DNA of 44,917 bases from a virus: the IMG/VR virus record IMGVR_UViG_3300007735_000741, positions 1-44,917 of that record; one strand, given 5' to 3'. The notes below the pieces were generated by a model, which was given only the letters and a program-made list of their open reading frames with translations, was not told the DNA's origin and did no database searches. Position 1 is the first letter of the stretch; every line of letters starts with the position of its first letter. The translations under genes and the position numbers were made by a program. Positions 16,765 to 23,358 of this stretch are shown in pieces.

Positions 16765-17344
16765 TAAATTACAAAGACTAGGTATCGGTCCCCAATGGGT
16801 CGATCCTCTTAATGAAACGTTCCAACGTTTTAATATTGTTACTAGTAACCAACAGGCTATGTTCATAGGACAGTGCTCCCATGAGTGTGGCAACTTTAGA
16901 TTGTTGGAAGAGAACCTTAACTACAAGGCTGCTACTTTAATGAAGCTATGGCCTAGAAGGTTTCCAACACTGGAGAAGGCTAATGAGTATTCGGGAAATC
17001 CTCGTAAGATCGCAAATTCTGTATATAGTTCGCGTATGGGTAACCGTGACGAAGCTAGTGGTGACGGTTTTCGTTTCCGTGGTCGTGGAATCATACAACT
17101 CACTGGACATAGCGGTTATTTTCACGCAGGTAAAGCCCTGGGTGTGGACTTTGTTAAAGATCCTGATCTTGTTTCTACTCCTCAGTATGCTGCTCTTACT
17201 GGTGGATGGTTTTGGTCTACCCACAACCTCAATGCTCCAGCGGATGCCCTTGACTACATTAAATGTACCAAGATAATTAATGGTGGCACTATTGGTTTAG
17301 ATGATCGTATTAAACACGTTCAACAAGCTCTGTCAGTCCTCTAG
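16751..17344 (+). CDS. Endolysin, GH19 chitinase-like lysozyme
   Basis: A 197-residue muralytic enzyme. FIGQCSHECGNFRLLEENLNY carries the HE catalytic segment of the GH19 (chitinase/lysozyme-like) fold. FRGRGIIQLTGHSGYFHAGKALG is the conserved substrate-cleft block, and TGGWFWSTHNLN and KIINGG follow. It has no signal peptide, so release through the holin is expected. Its ATG overlaps the Rz stop. An exact copy of the palindrome GTTACTAGTAAC lies at 16838-16849, encoding VTSN. It is the last late gene, and its 3' end overlaps the tiny minus-strand gene 17333-17431. Confidence 0.92.
   Translation: MVSVDKLQRLGIGPQWVDPLNETFQRFNIVTSNQQAMFIGQCSHECGNFRLLEENLNYKAATLMKLWPRRFPTLEKANEYSGNPRKIANSVYSSRMGNRDEASGDGFRFRGRGIIQLTGHSGYFHAGKALGVDFVKDPDLVSTPQYAALTGGWFWSTHNLNAPADALDYIKCTKIINGGTIGLDDRIKHVQQALSVL
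16838..16849. repeat. Dispersed palindrome GTTACTAGTAAC, exact copy
   Basis: One of five exact copies of a 12-bp perfect palindrome, within the endolysin gene. The others are at 19794, 34103, 38221 and 44423; ten one-mismatch copies are listed in the findings. Confidence 0.85.
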
Positions 17345-17431
17345 GTTAAGGAAATAGATAGCAGTTAGAACTACTATGCCTATACAAATGCCTATGCCTA
17401 GTAGAACAAAGAGGATTAATAGAACATCCAT
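17333..17431 (-). CDS. 32-residue single-span membrane protein
   Basis: Minus-strand ORF of 32 codons: MDVLLILFVLLGIGICIGIV followed by VLTAIYFLNLED. Almost the whole protein is one hydrophobic span with a short acidic C-terminus. Its ATG shares a base with the stop of the upstream gene (TAATG), so translation is probably coupled. The ORF fills the only gap between the convergent early and late blocks and overlaps the endolysin stop region by 12 bases. It is the last gene of the early operon. The function is unknown. Confidence 0.6.
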   Translation of the reverse strand: MDVLLILFVLLGIGICIGIVVLTAIYFLNLED

Positions 17432-17646
17432 TATCTAGACTCTAGTTCTTTAACCCTATCTGCTAGAACTCTAACTGTTTCGGTTAGTATGGCTACTTCA
17501 GCTATCAGTTGAGCTTCTTTAGATGGGTTGCGGATGATCTCTTGTTTGATCTTAGACTTCCGTTCTATGTCATTGAAAGCTTCTTCCTCTTCAATGGTAC
17601 TAGTAACAAGTCTATGTGGCACTGATATACCTATGTGTCTAGTCAT
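17431..17646 (-). CDS. Small coiled-coil protein
   Basis: A 71-residue protein starting MTRHIGISVPHRLVTSTIEE. The C-terminal half is a regular heptad coiled coil (EAQLIAEVAILTETVRVLAD, RVKELESR). There is no catalytic motif and no membrane segment. It overlaps its upstream neighbour (ATGA) and its downstream neighbour (TAATG), so it belongs to the tightly packed end of the early operon. A one-mismatch copy of the dispersed palindrome lies at 17596-17607. Function unknown. Confidence 0.7.
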   Translation of the reverse strand: MTRHIGISVPHRLVTSTIEEEEAFNDIERKSKIKQEIIRNPSKEAQLIAEVAILTETVRVLADRVKELESR

Positions 17647-17900
17647 GTGCTCTTCTCCTTGAGTTTGGCTTCAAAACCAACAACAGCAAGTGCCGCAAGT
17701 TCTTTGAAATCACCTGCATCCATCGTTATGGATACGCTACTGTCTTTGCCAATGCCCACAACACTTGTAATCCAACCATCGCCCCAATACTCTGTCTTCT
17801 TAGCGGCTCTTTGAAAACCGTTGCGTCTGACTAACTCAAACAGCAACTGCTCATCTGAAAAAGTCTCGATGCTTCTTTCCCATCTAGTGTCTTTGCTCAT
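17643..17900 (-). CDS. Hypothetical early protein
   Basis: An 85-residue protein starting MSKDTRWERSIETFSDEQLL. It has a helical start, a central beta region (YWGDGWITSVVGIGKDSSVS) and a helical end (DFKELAALAVVGFEAKLKEK). I do not recognise a family. The gene overlaps both neighbours by the ATGA arrangement. CTAG is less frequent across 17643-18196 than in most of the backbone, so these two or three small genes may be recent acquisitions, though the stretch is too short to be sure. Confidence 0.7.
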   Translation of the reverse strand: MSKDTRWERSIETFSDEQLLFELVRRNGFQRAAKKTEYWGDGWITSVVGIGKDSSVSITMDAGDFKELAALAVVGFEAKLKEKST

Positions 17901-18196
17901 GTATTTCCCCTTGCTCTAATTTCTTTTGCAATCTCAACAGATACAAAAACTAGCGGGTCACTATTGTATTTATCACACAACTTTGCACAGGCTTCACGCT
18001 CTGCCCTGACTGCGGCTTCACGGGATTCATGCAATTCACGCATCACTTCAATGACCGCCAACTCATGCTTGAGCATGATGGCTTTAATCATCTCAATGGG
18101 TTTCTCAATCATCGCAAGTGCCGCAGCTTTATTTTGGTCAGTTTCGTTTTGGGCTTGAATGATTGCCTTCTTGTGTAACTCGCTCAGTGATTTCAT
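17897..18196 (-). CDS. Hypothetical helical early protein
   Basis: About 99 residues starting MKSLSELHKKAIIQAQNETD. I chose the start at 18196, where ATGA overlaps the upstream stop; an earlier in-frame codon at 18223 lies inside that gene. The protein is nearly all helical and charged (IKAIMLKHELAVIEVMRELH). Its end, REAAVRAEREACAKLCDKYN and then IAKEIRARG, is of a kind common in short phage proteins of unknown function. A single CAKLC pair is too little for a metal site. Confidence 0.7.
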   Translation of the reverse strand: MKSLSELHKKAIIQAQNETDQNKAAALAMIEKPIEMIKAIMLKHELAVIEVMRELHESREAAVRAEREACAKLCDKYNSDPLVFVSVEIAKEIRARGNT

Positions 18197-18405
18197 GTGT
18201 TCTTCTCCATCGGTGGTGTGCAAGTGTGAATAGATCCATCGACAAGACGTTTGCCACAGCGAGAGCAGAAGTTACGTTCTTGTTCTAGACAACATTCTTC
18301 CTTCTGCCATTCAGCTCCCATTTCCCAAGCATTAGTCGCCAAGGTGACAGCATTCTCGTCTACTCCTGCACTACGTAGCAGGATAATCATCTCTTGTTTC
18401 TTCAT
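18193..18405 (-). CDS. Small zinc-ribbon-like protein
   Basis: A 70-residue protein. The N-terminal half is helical (KKQEMIILLRSAGVDENAVT, with GAEWQKEECCLEQE). It is followed by NFCSRCGKRLVDGSIHTC, in which CxxC plus His and Cys could form a zinc knuckle. Such short Cys-rich proteins are frequent in phage early regions, some acting as DNA or RNA binders or anti-host factors, but nothing here shows which. It overlaps the neighbouring genes on both sides (ATGA at 18194-18196). Confidence 0.68.
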   Translation of the reverse strand: MKKQEMIILLRSAGVDENAVTLATNAWEMGAEWQKEECCLEQERNFCSRCGKRLVDGSIHTCTPPMEKNT

Positions 18406-18695
18406 TGGAGCTTCTTATAAGGAGAGTTGTTCTGCCACAAGGTTGTTGGTTTAGGTAAGTACCTGTCTGTAGGATGTGGCACATCATCGGGTACTTCAAC
18501 ACACATCCATACCGCTGCAAACTGACCACGCCTAGGTACATCCCATCGGTCTATGTAGACACCATAGATGTTGTTCATAGTCTTTTGAACACTCTTATAG
18601 GTTGATCCTAGCTGCTTAGCTATCTGAGAAGTTGTTAACCCGTCAGAAGAGTTTAAGAGCATCACCCTTATCTTGTCATGTCTAGATTCCTTCAT
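18402..18695 (-). CDS. Winged-helix / HTH DNA-binding protein
   Basis: A 97-residue protein. Residues 5-45 (DKIRVMLLNSSDGLTTSQIA, KQLGSTYKSVQKTMNNIYG) form a winged helix-turn-helix of the MarR or replication-regulator type: a short helix, TTSQIAKQLG, then the recognition helix TYKSVQKTMN. The following IDRWDVPRRGQFAAVWM fits the wing strands. It is the clearest candidate DNA-binding regulator in the genome, so it is a reasonable candidate reader of the palindromes found here, but no direct link is shown. It overlaps the neighbouring genes. Confidence 0.72.
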   Translation of the reverse strand: MKESRHDKIRVMLLNSSDGLTTSQIAKQLGSTYKSVQKTMNNIYGVYIDRWDVPRRGQFAAVWMCVEVPDDVPHPTDRYLPKPTTLWQNNSPYKKLQ

Positions 18696-18903
18696 TGCTA
18701 TTTGCCTTTGCTAGGTAGGTTGTTAGTCGTTTGATCCTGTCAAGGTGGTATTCCACCATTCTCTTGGAGTAGTCTTGGGCGGTAAGCATGTTGAGAAGCT
18801 CACGCTTTGCACCTTCCAACTCTTTGAGTGCCATTTCTTCAGCAGTTGGAGCACGTAGTGCCTCTGCTAAAGCATTAAAGATGTTTTTAGTAACGTTAGT
18901 CAT
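18682..18903 (-). CDS. Small helical early protein
   Basis: About 73 residues starting MTNVTKNIFNALAEALRAPT. I use the ATG at 18903, which overlaps the end of the upstream gene, and not the much earlier start at 18996 inside it. The core AEEMALKELEGAKRELLNML and EYHLDRIKRLTTYLAKA is a two-helix, charged sequence of a type found widely in phage early operons next to replication genes. The function of that type is unknown to me; a coiled-coil dimer is likely. Confidence 0.68.
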   Translation of the reverse strand: MTNVTKNIFNALAEALRAPTAEEMALKELEGAKRELLNMLTAQDYSKRMVEYHLDRIKRLTTYLAKANSNEGI

Positions 18904-19096
18904 ACTTCTGGATGTCGTCTTTATCATCGGTATAGGTTTGAATGTCATCATCTTCATTGTCCTCACATAAATCGCAGCCAGGATGATCAGGGTCATTACA
19001 TTTGGGATGTGCTCTTAGTATTGAGCGATATCTATTTTTGTAGAAGTTTGTAGCTTTCATCTCTACATGGTCTAGATTGTCTGGATCGTATTTCAT
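18896..19096 (-). CDS. Small acidic protein with clustered cysteines
   Basis: About 66 residues starting MKYDPDNLDHVEMKATNFYK. The ATG at 19096 is preceded by GGAG at 6 bases; the upstream TTG codon is part of that ribosome site, so it is not the start. The middle, HPKCNDPDHPGCDLC, has three Cys and two His that could bind zinc. The tail is strongly acidic (EDNEDDDIQTYTDDKDDIQ). Acidic mini-proteins can act as DNA mimics, but this is only a possibility. Function unknown. Confidence 0.62.
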   Translation of the reverse strand: MKYDPDNLDHVEMKATNFYKNRYRSILRAHPKCNDPDHPGCDLCEDNEDDDIQTYTDDKDDIQKYD

Positions 19097-19114
19097 TTGT
19101 GTCTCCAATATAAA

Positions 19115-19384
19115 TTACGAAGTTTTTGATTTGTATTTCTTGTGGTCCATAGCACCAGGTCTAACTGCATTCATAGTCTCACTTGGTACGTAGGTTTCTC
19201 TATCAAAAGCACTGTCATGTGGAAATGTAGCCACCTCAAAAGAAACTTCAGTAGTTGCTTTGATTTCATCTAAGTACTCTAGTGGAGACTTCTTGTTCAT
19301 GTTCTCCTCGTGCTTCTGCCAACGAGTTTTAACCTCATTGATTATTTCTTTGTTTTTATTTACTTCTTCTACTGAGATTTTCAT
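19115..19384 (-). CDS. Hypothetical early protein
   Basis: An 89-residue hydrophilic protein starting MKISVEEVNKNKEIINEVKT. It has a helical, charged N-terminal half and a looser C-terminal part (FPHDSAFDRETYVPSETMNA) ending in a Lys-rich tail (MDHKKYKSKTS). I do not recognise the family. Its ATG overlaps the stop of the upstream membrane-type gene (ATGA). Its position in the run of small genes after the nuclease gene suggests an accessory early function. Confidence 0.65.
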   Translation of the reverse strand: MKISVEEVNKNKEIINEVKTRWQKHEENMNKKSPLEYLDEIKATTEVSFEVATFPHDSAFDRETYVPSETMNAVRPGAMDHKKYKSKTS

Positions 19385-19569
19385 AGTGACTCCAATTTAA
19401 AACCATCTCCAACATCCACAATCTTTATCTTACCTTTGTGGATACCATACAGCATCACTGCCATAGCAGTGTTTTGTTTCTTTAAGTCGCTAGTCAATTG
19501 GTAGTTGAAGTAGGCTAAACCTAAATTCAATGCTATCAATGTAGCTTCTAATATAGTTAGTTCGATCAT
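19381..19569 (-). CDS. Small hydrophobic early protein
   Basis: About 62 residues starting MIELTILEATLIALNLGLAY. The N-terminal half could form a single membrane or surface helix, followed by FNYQLTSDLKKQNTAMAVML and a short beta-like end (KIKIVDVGDGFKLESL). I chose the ATG at 19569 because it overlaps the endonuclease stop as ATGA; the start at 19620 would lie well inside that gene. No family is recognised. Confidence 0.62.
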   Translation of the reverse strand: MIELTILEATLIALNLGLAYFNYQLTSDLKKQNTAMAVMLYGIHKGKIKIVDVGDGFKLESL

Positions 19570-19967
19570 AAGTACCTCATTATGTAATCTTGCCAATGTG
19601 TTGTATCTGAGAATAGACAAGCATCTATCTCTTGTTTAGCTGCCCAGTCCAAGTATGTGGTGTTACTCTTCTTAGACAGTCCCTGGTTGCGTTGTAGCAC
19701 GTAGAGAATGGTGATCTCTGGATGCTGCTGTTTGATGAGCACAGCCTTCTTCCTATCTGCTCCAGTCCATAGACCTTTGGTTTCTATGTAGACGTTACTA
19801 GTAACAGTGAAGTCAGGTGTGTAGGTGTGATTGCTTGCAGGTATTACGTACTTGATCTTGTCTTGTTCGTACCCTAGCTTCCATCCCTTTGCTTCGCAAG
19901 CTGCTTGGAATCTAGACTCTAAGCCACTGCGATACCCTGCTGGGTTATGTCGTTTAGGTCTTGGCAT
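19566..19967 (-). CDS. T7 endonuclease I-like Holliday-junction resolvase
   Basis: A 133-residue nuclease. Residues E17 (YRSGLESRF), D52 (TYTPDF) and E62-x-K64 (YIETKG) have the same spacing as the catalytic E20, D55, E65 and K67 of T7 endonuclease I. The motif IETKGLWTGADRKK is typical. It resolves branched DNA and supports recombination and host DNA degradation. It sits with the exonuclease, SSB and polymerase. An exact copy of GTTACTAGTAAC (19794-19805) lies between D52 and E62 and encodes VTSN. Confidence 0.92.
   Translation of the reverse strand: MPRPKRHNPAGYRSGLESRFQAACEAKGWKLGYEQDKIKYVIPASNHTYTPDFTVTSNVYIETKGLWTGADRKKAVLIKQQHPEITILYVLQRNQGLSKKSNTTYLDWAAKQEIDACLFSDTTHWQDYIMRYL
19794..19805. 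repeat. Dispersed palindrome GTTACTAGTAAC, exact copy
   Basis: Exact copy within the endonuclease I gene on the minus strand, encoding VTSN between catalytic residues D52 and E62. Confidence 0.85.
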
Positions 19968-20157
19968 TAAGTCTTTCTTCTCGTACAGTCATAAAATTAT
20001 CTGCCCAGGTAAAGCAAGTCTCTATGACTTTAGTTGAAGACACTTCTCCTTCGCTAATCATCTTAAGTACAGCATCTTTACTGCCTAGTTCTGTGAGCAT
20101 AGCTATAGCTACGTACTCACGCATAGTCATGTGCTGCATGTTTATGTCTTTAGTCAT
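19954..20157 (-). CDS. Small hypothetical protein between exonuclease and endonuclease I
   Basis: A 67-residue protein starting MTKDINMQHMTMREYVAIAM. Most of it is helical (LTELGSKDAVLKMISEGEVS, TKVIETCFTWADNFM), with a basic C-terminus. It overlaps the exonuclease gene upstream and the endonuclease gene downstream, so all three are translated together. I do not recognise the family; the linkage suggests a role with one of the nucleases. Internal Met codons leave the exact start uncertain by a few residues. Confidence 0.68.
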   Translation of the reverse strand: MTKDINMQHMTMREYVAIAMLTELGSKDAVLKMISEGEVSSTKVIETCFTWADNFMTVREERLNAKT

Positions 20158-20827
20158 GTTGTTCCTGTGTGATTGGTGGTTCCCAACTGTCGTTGGGTTT
20201 CTGCCATATGTATAGCAGCTTCATGTTGAGGTGAAAGCGTTCATCATCGCTATAGAGTTCACGGCACTTGTCGTACCACTCTTCAGGCAATAGCTCTTCT
20301 AGTGCTCGCTCTGCCTTTACTGGTCCTAAGCCAGCTACGCCAATGATGTTGTCACTGCGATCTCCTATGAGGCTTTGCATGTACAAGAACTTTAAGCCTT
20401 GATCTGGAGTTATCTCCTGAAAAACTTTCTTTACAAAGTTGTAATGCTTACCTGGGATCTGTAATAAATCTTTGTCTATGCTACAAATAACTGTTGTTCC
20501 ACCTACCTTGTCTTGTTGTATGCCCATCTCATCGTCTGCTTCGTAGCCGTTACAGATGATTGCTTTGTGCTGTGTTACTAGGAACTCTCGTACTGCTTGC
20601 CAGTGTGTTGGTCGCTCGTCAGGTCTGTTAGCTTTGTAGCTAGGTGCTATCTCTCTACGGAAGTTGTCTGAACCTGTTAGGTACACACTGTAGGAGTCTG
20701 CTTTGGTGTCAGCTAGGATGTCTTGAATCATCTGATCAGCCCTGGCTTGGGCTATCCACTGTTCATCTTCGTTAGCTGATGCTGCTCCACGATAGACAAT
20801 AATGTCTCCGTCAATTAGTGCTCTCAT
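20150..20827 (-). CDS. 5'-3' exonuclease (FEN / PolA N-terminal type)
   Basis: A 225-residue nuclease of the flap endonuclease family, standing apart from the polymerase. It starts MRALIDGDIIVYRGA, with the first catalytic Asp pair, and continues through DSYSVYLTGSDNFRREIAPS and YKANRPDERPTHW. The acidic cluster YEADDEMG and then CSIDKDLLQIPG follow. The helix-hairpin segment is LIGDRSDNIIGVAGLGPVKA. It probably removes RNA primers and degrades host DNA, as T7 gp6 does. It lies downstream of a strong terminator (20840-20869), so its expression needs read-through or a separate start. Confidence 0.92.
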   Translation of the reverse strand: MRALIDGDIIVYRGAASANEDEQWIAQARADQMIQDILADTKADSYSVYLTGSDNFRREIAPSYKANRPDERPTHWQAVREFLVTQHKAIICNGYEADDEMGIQQDKVGGTTVICSIDKDLLQIPGKHYNFVKKVFQEITPDQGLKFLYMQSLIGDRSDNIIGVAGLGPVKAERALEELLPEEWYDKCRELYSDDERFHLNMKLLYIWQKPNDSWEPPITQEQHD

Positions 20828-20839
20828 TTATATCTTTCT

Positions 20840-20869
20840 AAAAAAATGGGAGCGTATTGCTACGCCCCC
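20840..20869 (-). terminator. Intrinsic terminator after SSB gene
   Basis: On the minus strand the RNA forms GGGGGCGUA-GCAA-UACGCUCCC, a 9-bp stem with one G-U pair closed by a GNRA-type GCAA tetraloop, followed at once by a tract of seven U. It lies 6 bases after the SSB stop codon and before the exonuclease start. It would lower transcription of the downstream nuclease genes relative to SSB. Confidence 0.9.
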
Positions 20870-20874
20870 TAAGA

Positions 20875-21390
20875 TCACTCAACTGCAGATTCTGCTTCAG
20901 CTTCTGCTAAGTCTAAATCACCTGCTGTGTAAGCTTCAAACTTACGAGCAAGAGAAATAACAAAGTCAAGATTGCTTCCTTCTAACTCAAAAGGCTTGCC
21001 ACCACGAGCAGCAATGTAGATGTCAGTAGCACGAGCTAGTGCGTTCTGACGAACAATTGCACGATCTCCGTGTAGAGGAGGGATTGGAAACACCTTAGCT
21101 GCATAGCCGCTGCCAGTTGTTCTAGGTACTGCTACTGCAGTGTTACTAGTAGCTTCTGGTGGAGGTGTTGCTGCTCCTTTACGGAGAACGTTGACTGCTT
21201 TGGTTTCAAGACCATAAGTACCTGTGTTGCCATCAAACTCTACTTCATCTCCCGCACCTGCGTTAGGGTTCTTAAAGCCACATTTAACCCATGTACCGTT
21301 AACTTTAAGAGAATAAGTAGGTTTGCTACCAAACTTAGTATTTACGTCTTTTGTAGAGATTGCCTCTACGATGCCTGTCATCATTGTCAT
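20875..21390 (-). CDS. Single-stranded DNA-binding protein (OB fold)
   Basis: A 171-residue protein. The N-terminal 65 residues (TGIVEAISTKDVNTKFGSKP, TYSLKVNGTWVKCGF) read as an OB-fold. This is followed by a Pro/Thr linker, a second folded segment (NALARATDIYIAARGGKPFE) and an acidic C-terminus (DLDLAEAEAESAVE). The acidic tail of SSB proteins recruits polymerase and helicase. It is directly upstream of the strong terminator and directly downstream of PolA. The start is one of three clustered Met codons. A one-mismatch palindrome copy is at 21142-21153. Confidence 0.8.
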   Translation of the reverse strand: MTMMTGIVEAISTKDVNTKFGSKPTYSLKVNGTWVKCGFKNPNAGAGDEVEFDGNTGTYGLETKAVNVLRKGAATPPPEATSNTAVAVPRTTGSGYAAKVFPIPPLHGDRAIVRQNALARATDIYIAARGGKPFELEGSNLDFVISLARKFEAYTAGDLDLAEAEAESAVE

Positions 21391-21391
21391 T

Positions 21392-23332
21392 TCATAACTC
21401 TTTCATATCGAACCAATTTTTACCAACTGAGACTCCTGCATTGAGCTTCAGAGCCAGTGGCACCTTAAATTTTTCCTCAAAGTACTTGTGCGTGTCTTTG
21501 AGTATTGTTGTTATCTCCTTTATAAAAGCATCCGCAGCATCGCCTTGGACATCAAACATTAGAGAGTCGTGAATAGTGTTAACCATCTTCACATCATCTC
21601 TGCCTTCTAAGCTTCTGAAGATAATGCCCAACATCATTGGGACAATATCGCCAGTTGCTAGACCTTGGATTGGGTAGTTCTTCAATTCAGTTGGGCTGAA
21701 ATTGTAGGTCCTAGCAGACCAACTACTCTCGTTAAAATATTCCTTAAACAAAAATTTACGTCCTGTCTCAGTGTTTAAAACAAACGTCTTTACTTTCTCT
21801 CGGAATCCATCGTCATCTAATTCGTATGTAGAGTTACGTTCTACCTCTTCAGCGAACTTAGTATGCCACTCTCCTACTTGGGGATAGCGTGTATAGAACA
21901 CATCTACAAACTTCTTAGCTTCATCTAGGCTACACCCTGCTTGCTTAGCAATGGCTTTAGCACCAGCACCATAGATCAATTGGAATGTTCTTGCCTTGAA
22001 TGGTTTACGTTCCTCCTTTGTTGGTGGTCTACCAAACATACCTTCGTACAAAGCACTGTGTATATCAATGCCACCTGATATATCTTTGATGAGTTGTTTG
22101 TCTCTAGTAACATGAGCTAGAGCTACAACTTCTAGTTGATTGAAGTCAACCTCGACAATCACACCATCATTAAACCTTGAATCAAAGATTTGTTTAATAG
22201 GGTTGTTGCTAATGTTTTGTAGATTGGGATTGGTTGAAGACAAGCGACCTGTGACAGTTGCTGTGTGATTCAACTTACCATGTATGAAGTCACCTATAAC
22301 GTGCTTGCTAAGCCCTTGTACATAGGTTGAGAGCTGCTTTGATAGCTCACGATACTCCAGTAGTTTCTGAATGATCTTGATAGCTTCTGGATCGAACGTA
22401 TGCTTGAGCATGTCATTCAACACAGAGTCATCTACCGAGATCTGTCCAGTCTTAGCAGACACCTTGTCAGGGTCTGGTGTGTACCTAATGAATGGTTTGA
22501 CATCTATGGTTTTATCCATGAGCTTGTACTTAGTCTTACCATTCTTGTAGATACCAACTTCTTCCTTAACTCTGATCTTCTTCTTACCACCAAAGAAGAA
22601 CTGAGACCATTGCTTAGGACTGTTGATATCTTCGATCATGTGTTTGAAAGCTAGATCCTCTAAGTCAAGCTTGCATTCAACATACACATTAACAACTTCT
22701 ACTGTGTATTCATCAAGCCTTGCTTTGTCAATGTGTAAGCCATTGAACTGCATCTCTGTTGTTGCGTGGAGTGCTTCCATCTGAGAGAGTATGAGAGGCA
22801 ACTGTTCGTTTGCTAGTGCTCGTTTGTACTGCATCATTGCAATCTGCACAGTGTTCTGTACGTCTTGTTCTAGATACGGAATGAGTTCTTCTTCAGGTAT
22901 CTTGTCAGAGCCAAGACCTGCCTGAAAGTATTTCTTAATACCATCATCCTTGATAGGCAAGCCATACTTAACTGACAGTTCATCAAGACTTGAGAACTTA
23001 GTTTGCTGAGCACTTAAGATGTACTCTGCTAACTGTGTGTCCCAAATCTTTCTACGTTGTAGTTCATACTGCAAGTCAGTGCTAGTTTTGTAGAGATACA
23101 TCAGATCAAAGGATATGTTGTGTCCACAGATAAAAGCATCTGGTCTTTGTACTCGTAGTAAGTATTCAAACTTCTCTTGATCAAATGTACAGAATGTGTT
23201 GGTTATGTCACTACTGCCACACATACCAAAGGCTACAGCTCTGTTGTCTGGGTGCATAGGATGAGCTAGTCCTATGTCATCATTGCCGTTGAGTGTTGTC
23301 TCAACGTCAATTGCTACAAATGTTTTGGTCAT
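21392..23332 (-). CDS. polA: Family A DNA polymerase with 3'-5' exonuclease
   Basis: A 646-residue replicative polymerase. The proofreading domain has D9-x-E11 (AIDVETT), HNISFDLMYL (71-80) and YLEQDVQNT with D157. The polymerase domain has TGRLSSTNPNLQNI (361-374), motif A EVDFNQLEVVALAH with D396, O-helix RKPFKARTFQLIYGAG and motif C MVNTIHDSLMFDV. The O-helix residue aligned with E. coli 762 is Phe (F450). Motif C has HDS in place of the usual HDE. There is no 5'-3' exonuclease domain; that is a separate gene. The stop lies one base from the SSB start. Confidence 0.97.
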   Translation of the reverse strand: MTKTFVAIDVETTLNGNDDIGLAHPMHPDNRAVAFGMCGSSDITNTFCTFDQEKFEYLLRVQRPDAFICGHNISFDLMYLYKTSTDLQYELQRRKIWDTQLAEYILSAQQTKFSSLDELSVKYGLPIKDDGIKKYFQAGLGSDKIPEEELIPYLEQDVQNTVQIAMMQYKRALANEQLPLILSQMEALHATTEMQFNGLHIDKARLDEYTVEVVNVYVECKLDLEDLAFKHMIEDINSPKQWSQFFFGGKKKIRVKEEVGIYKNGKTKYKLMDKTIDVKPFIRYTPDPDKVSAKTGQISVDDSVLNDMLKHTFDPEAIKIIQKLLEYRELSKQLSTYVQGLSKHVIGDFIHGKLNHTATVTGRLSSTNPNLQNISNNPIKQIFDSRFNDGVIVEVDFNQLEVVALAHVTRDKQLIKDISGGIDIHSALYEGMFGRPPTKEERKPFKARTFQLIYGAGAKAIAKQAGCSLDEAKKFVDVFYTRYPQVGEWHTKFAEEVERNSTYELDDDGFREKVKTFVLNTETGRKFLFKEYFNESSWSARTYNFSPTELKNYPIQGLATGDIVPMMLGIIFRSLEGRDDVKMVNTIHDSLMFDVQGDAADAFIKEITTILKDTHKYFEEKFKVPLALKLNAGVSVGKNWFDMKEL

Positions 23333-23358
23333 GGTTTTCCAAAAGCTTTCTTTAAAGG

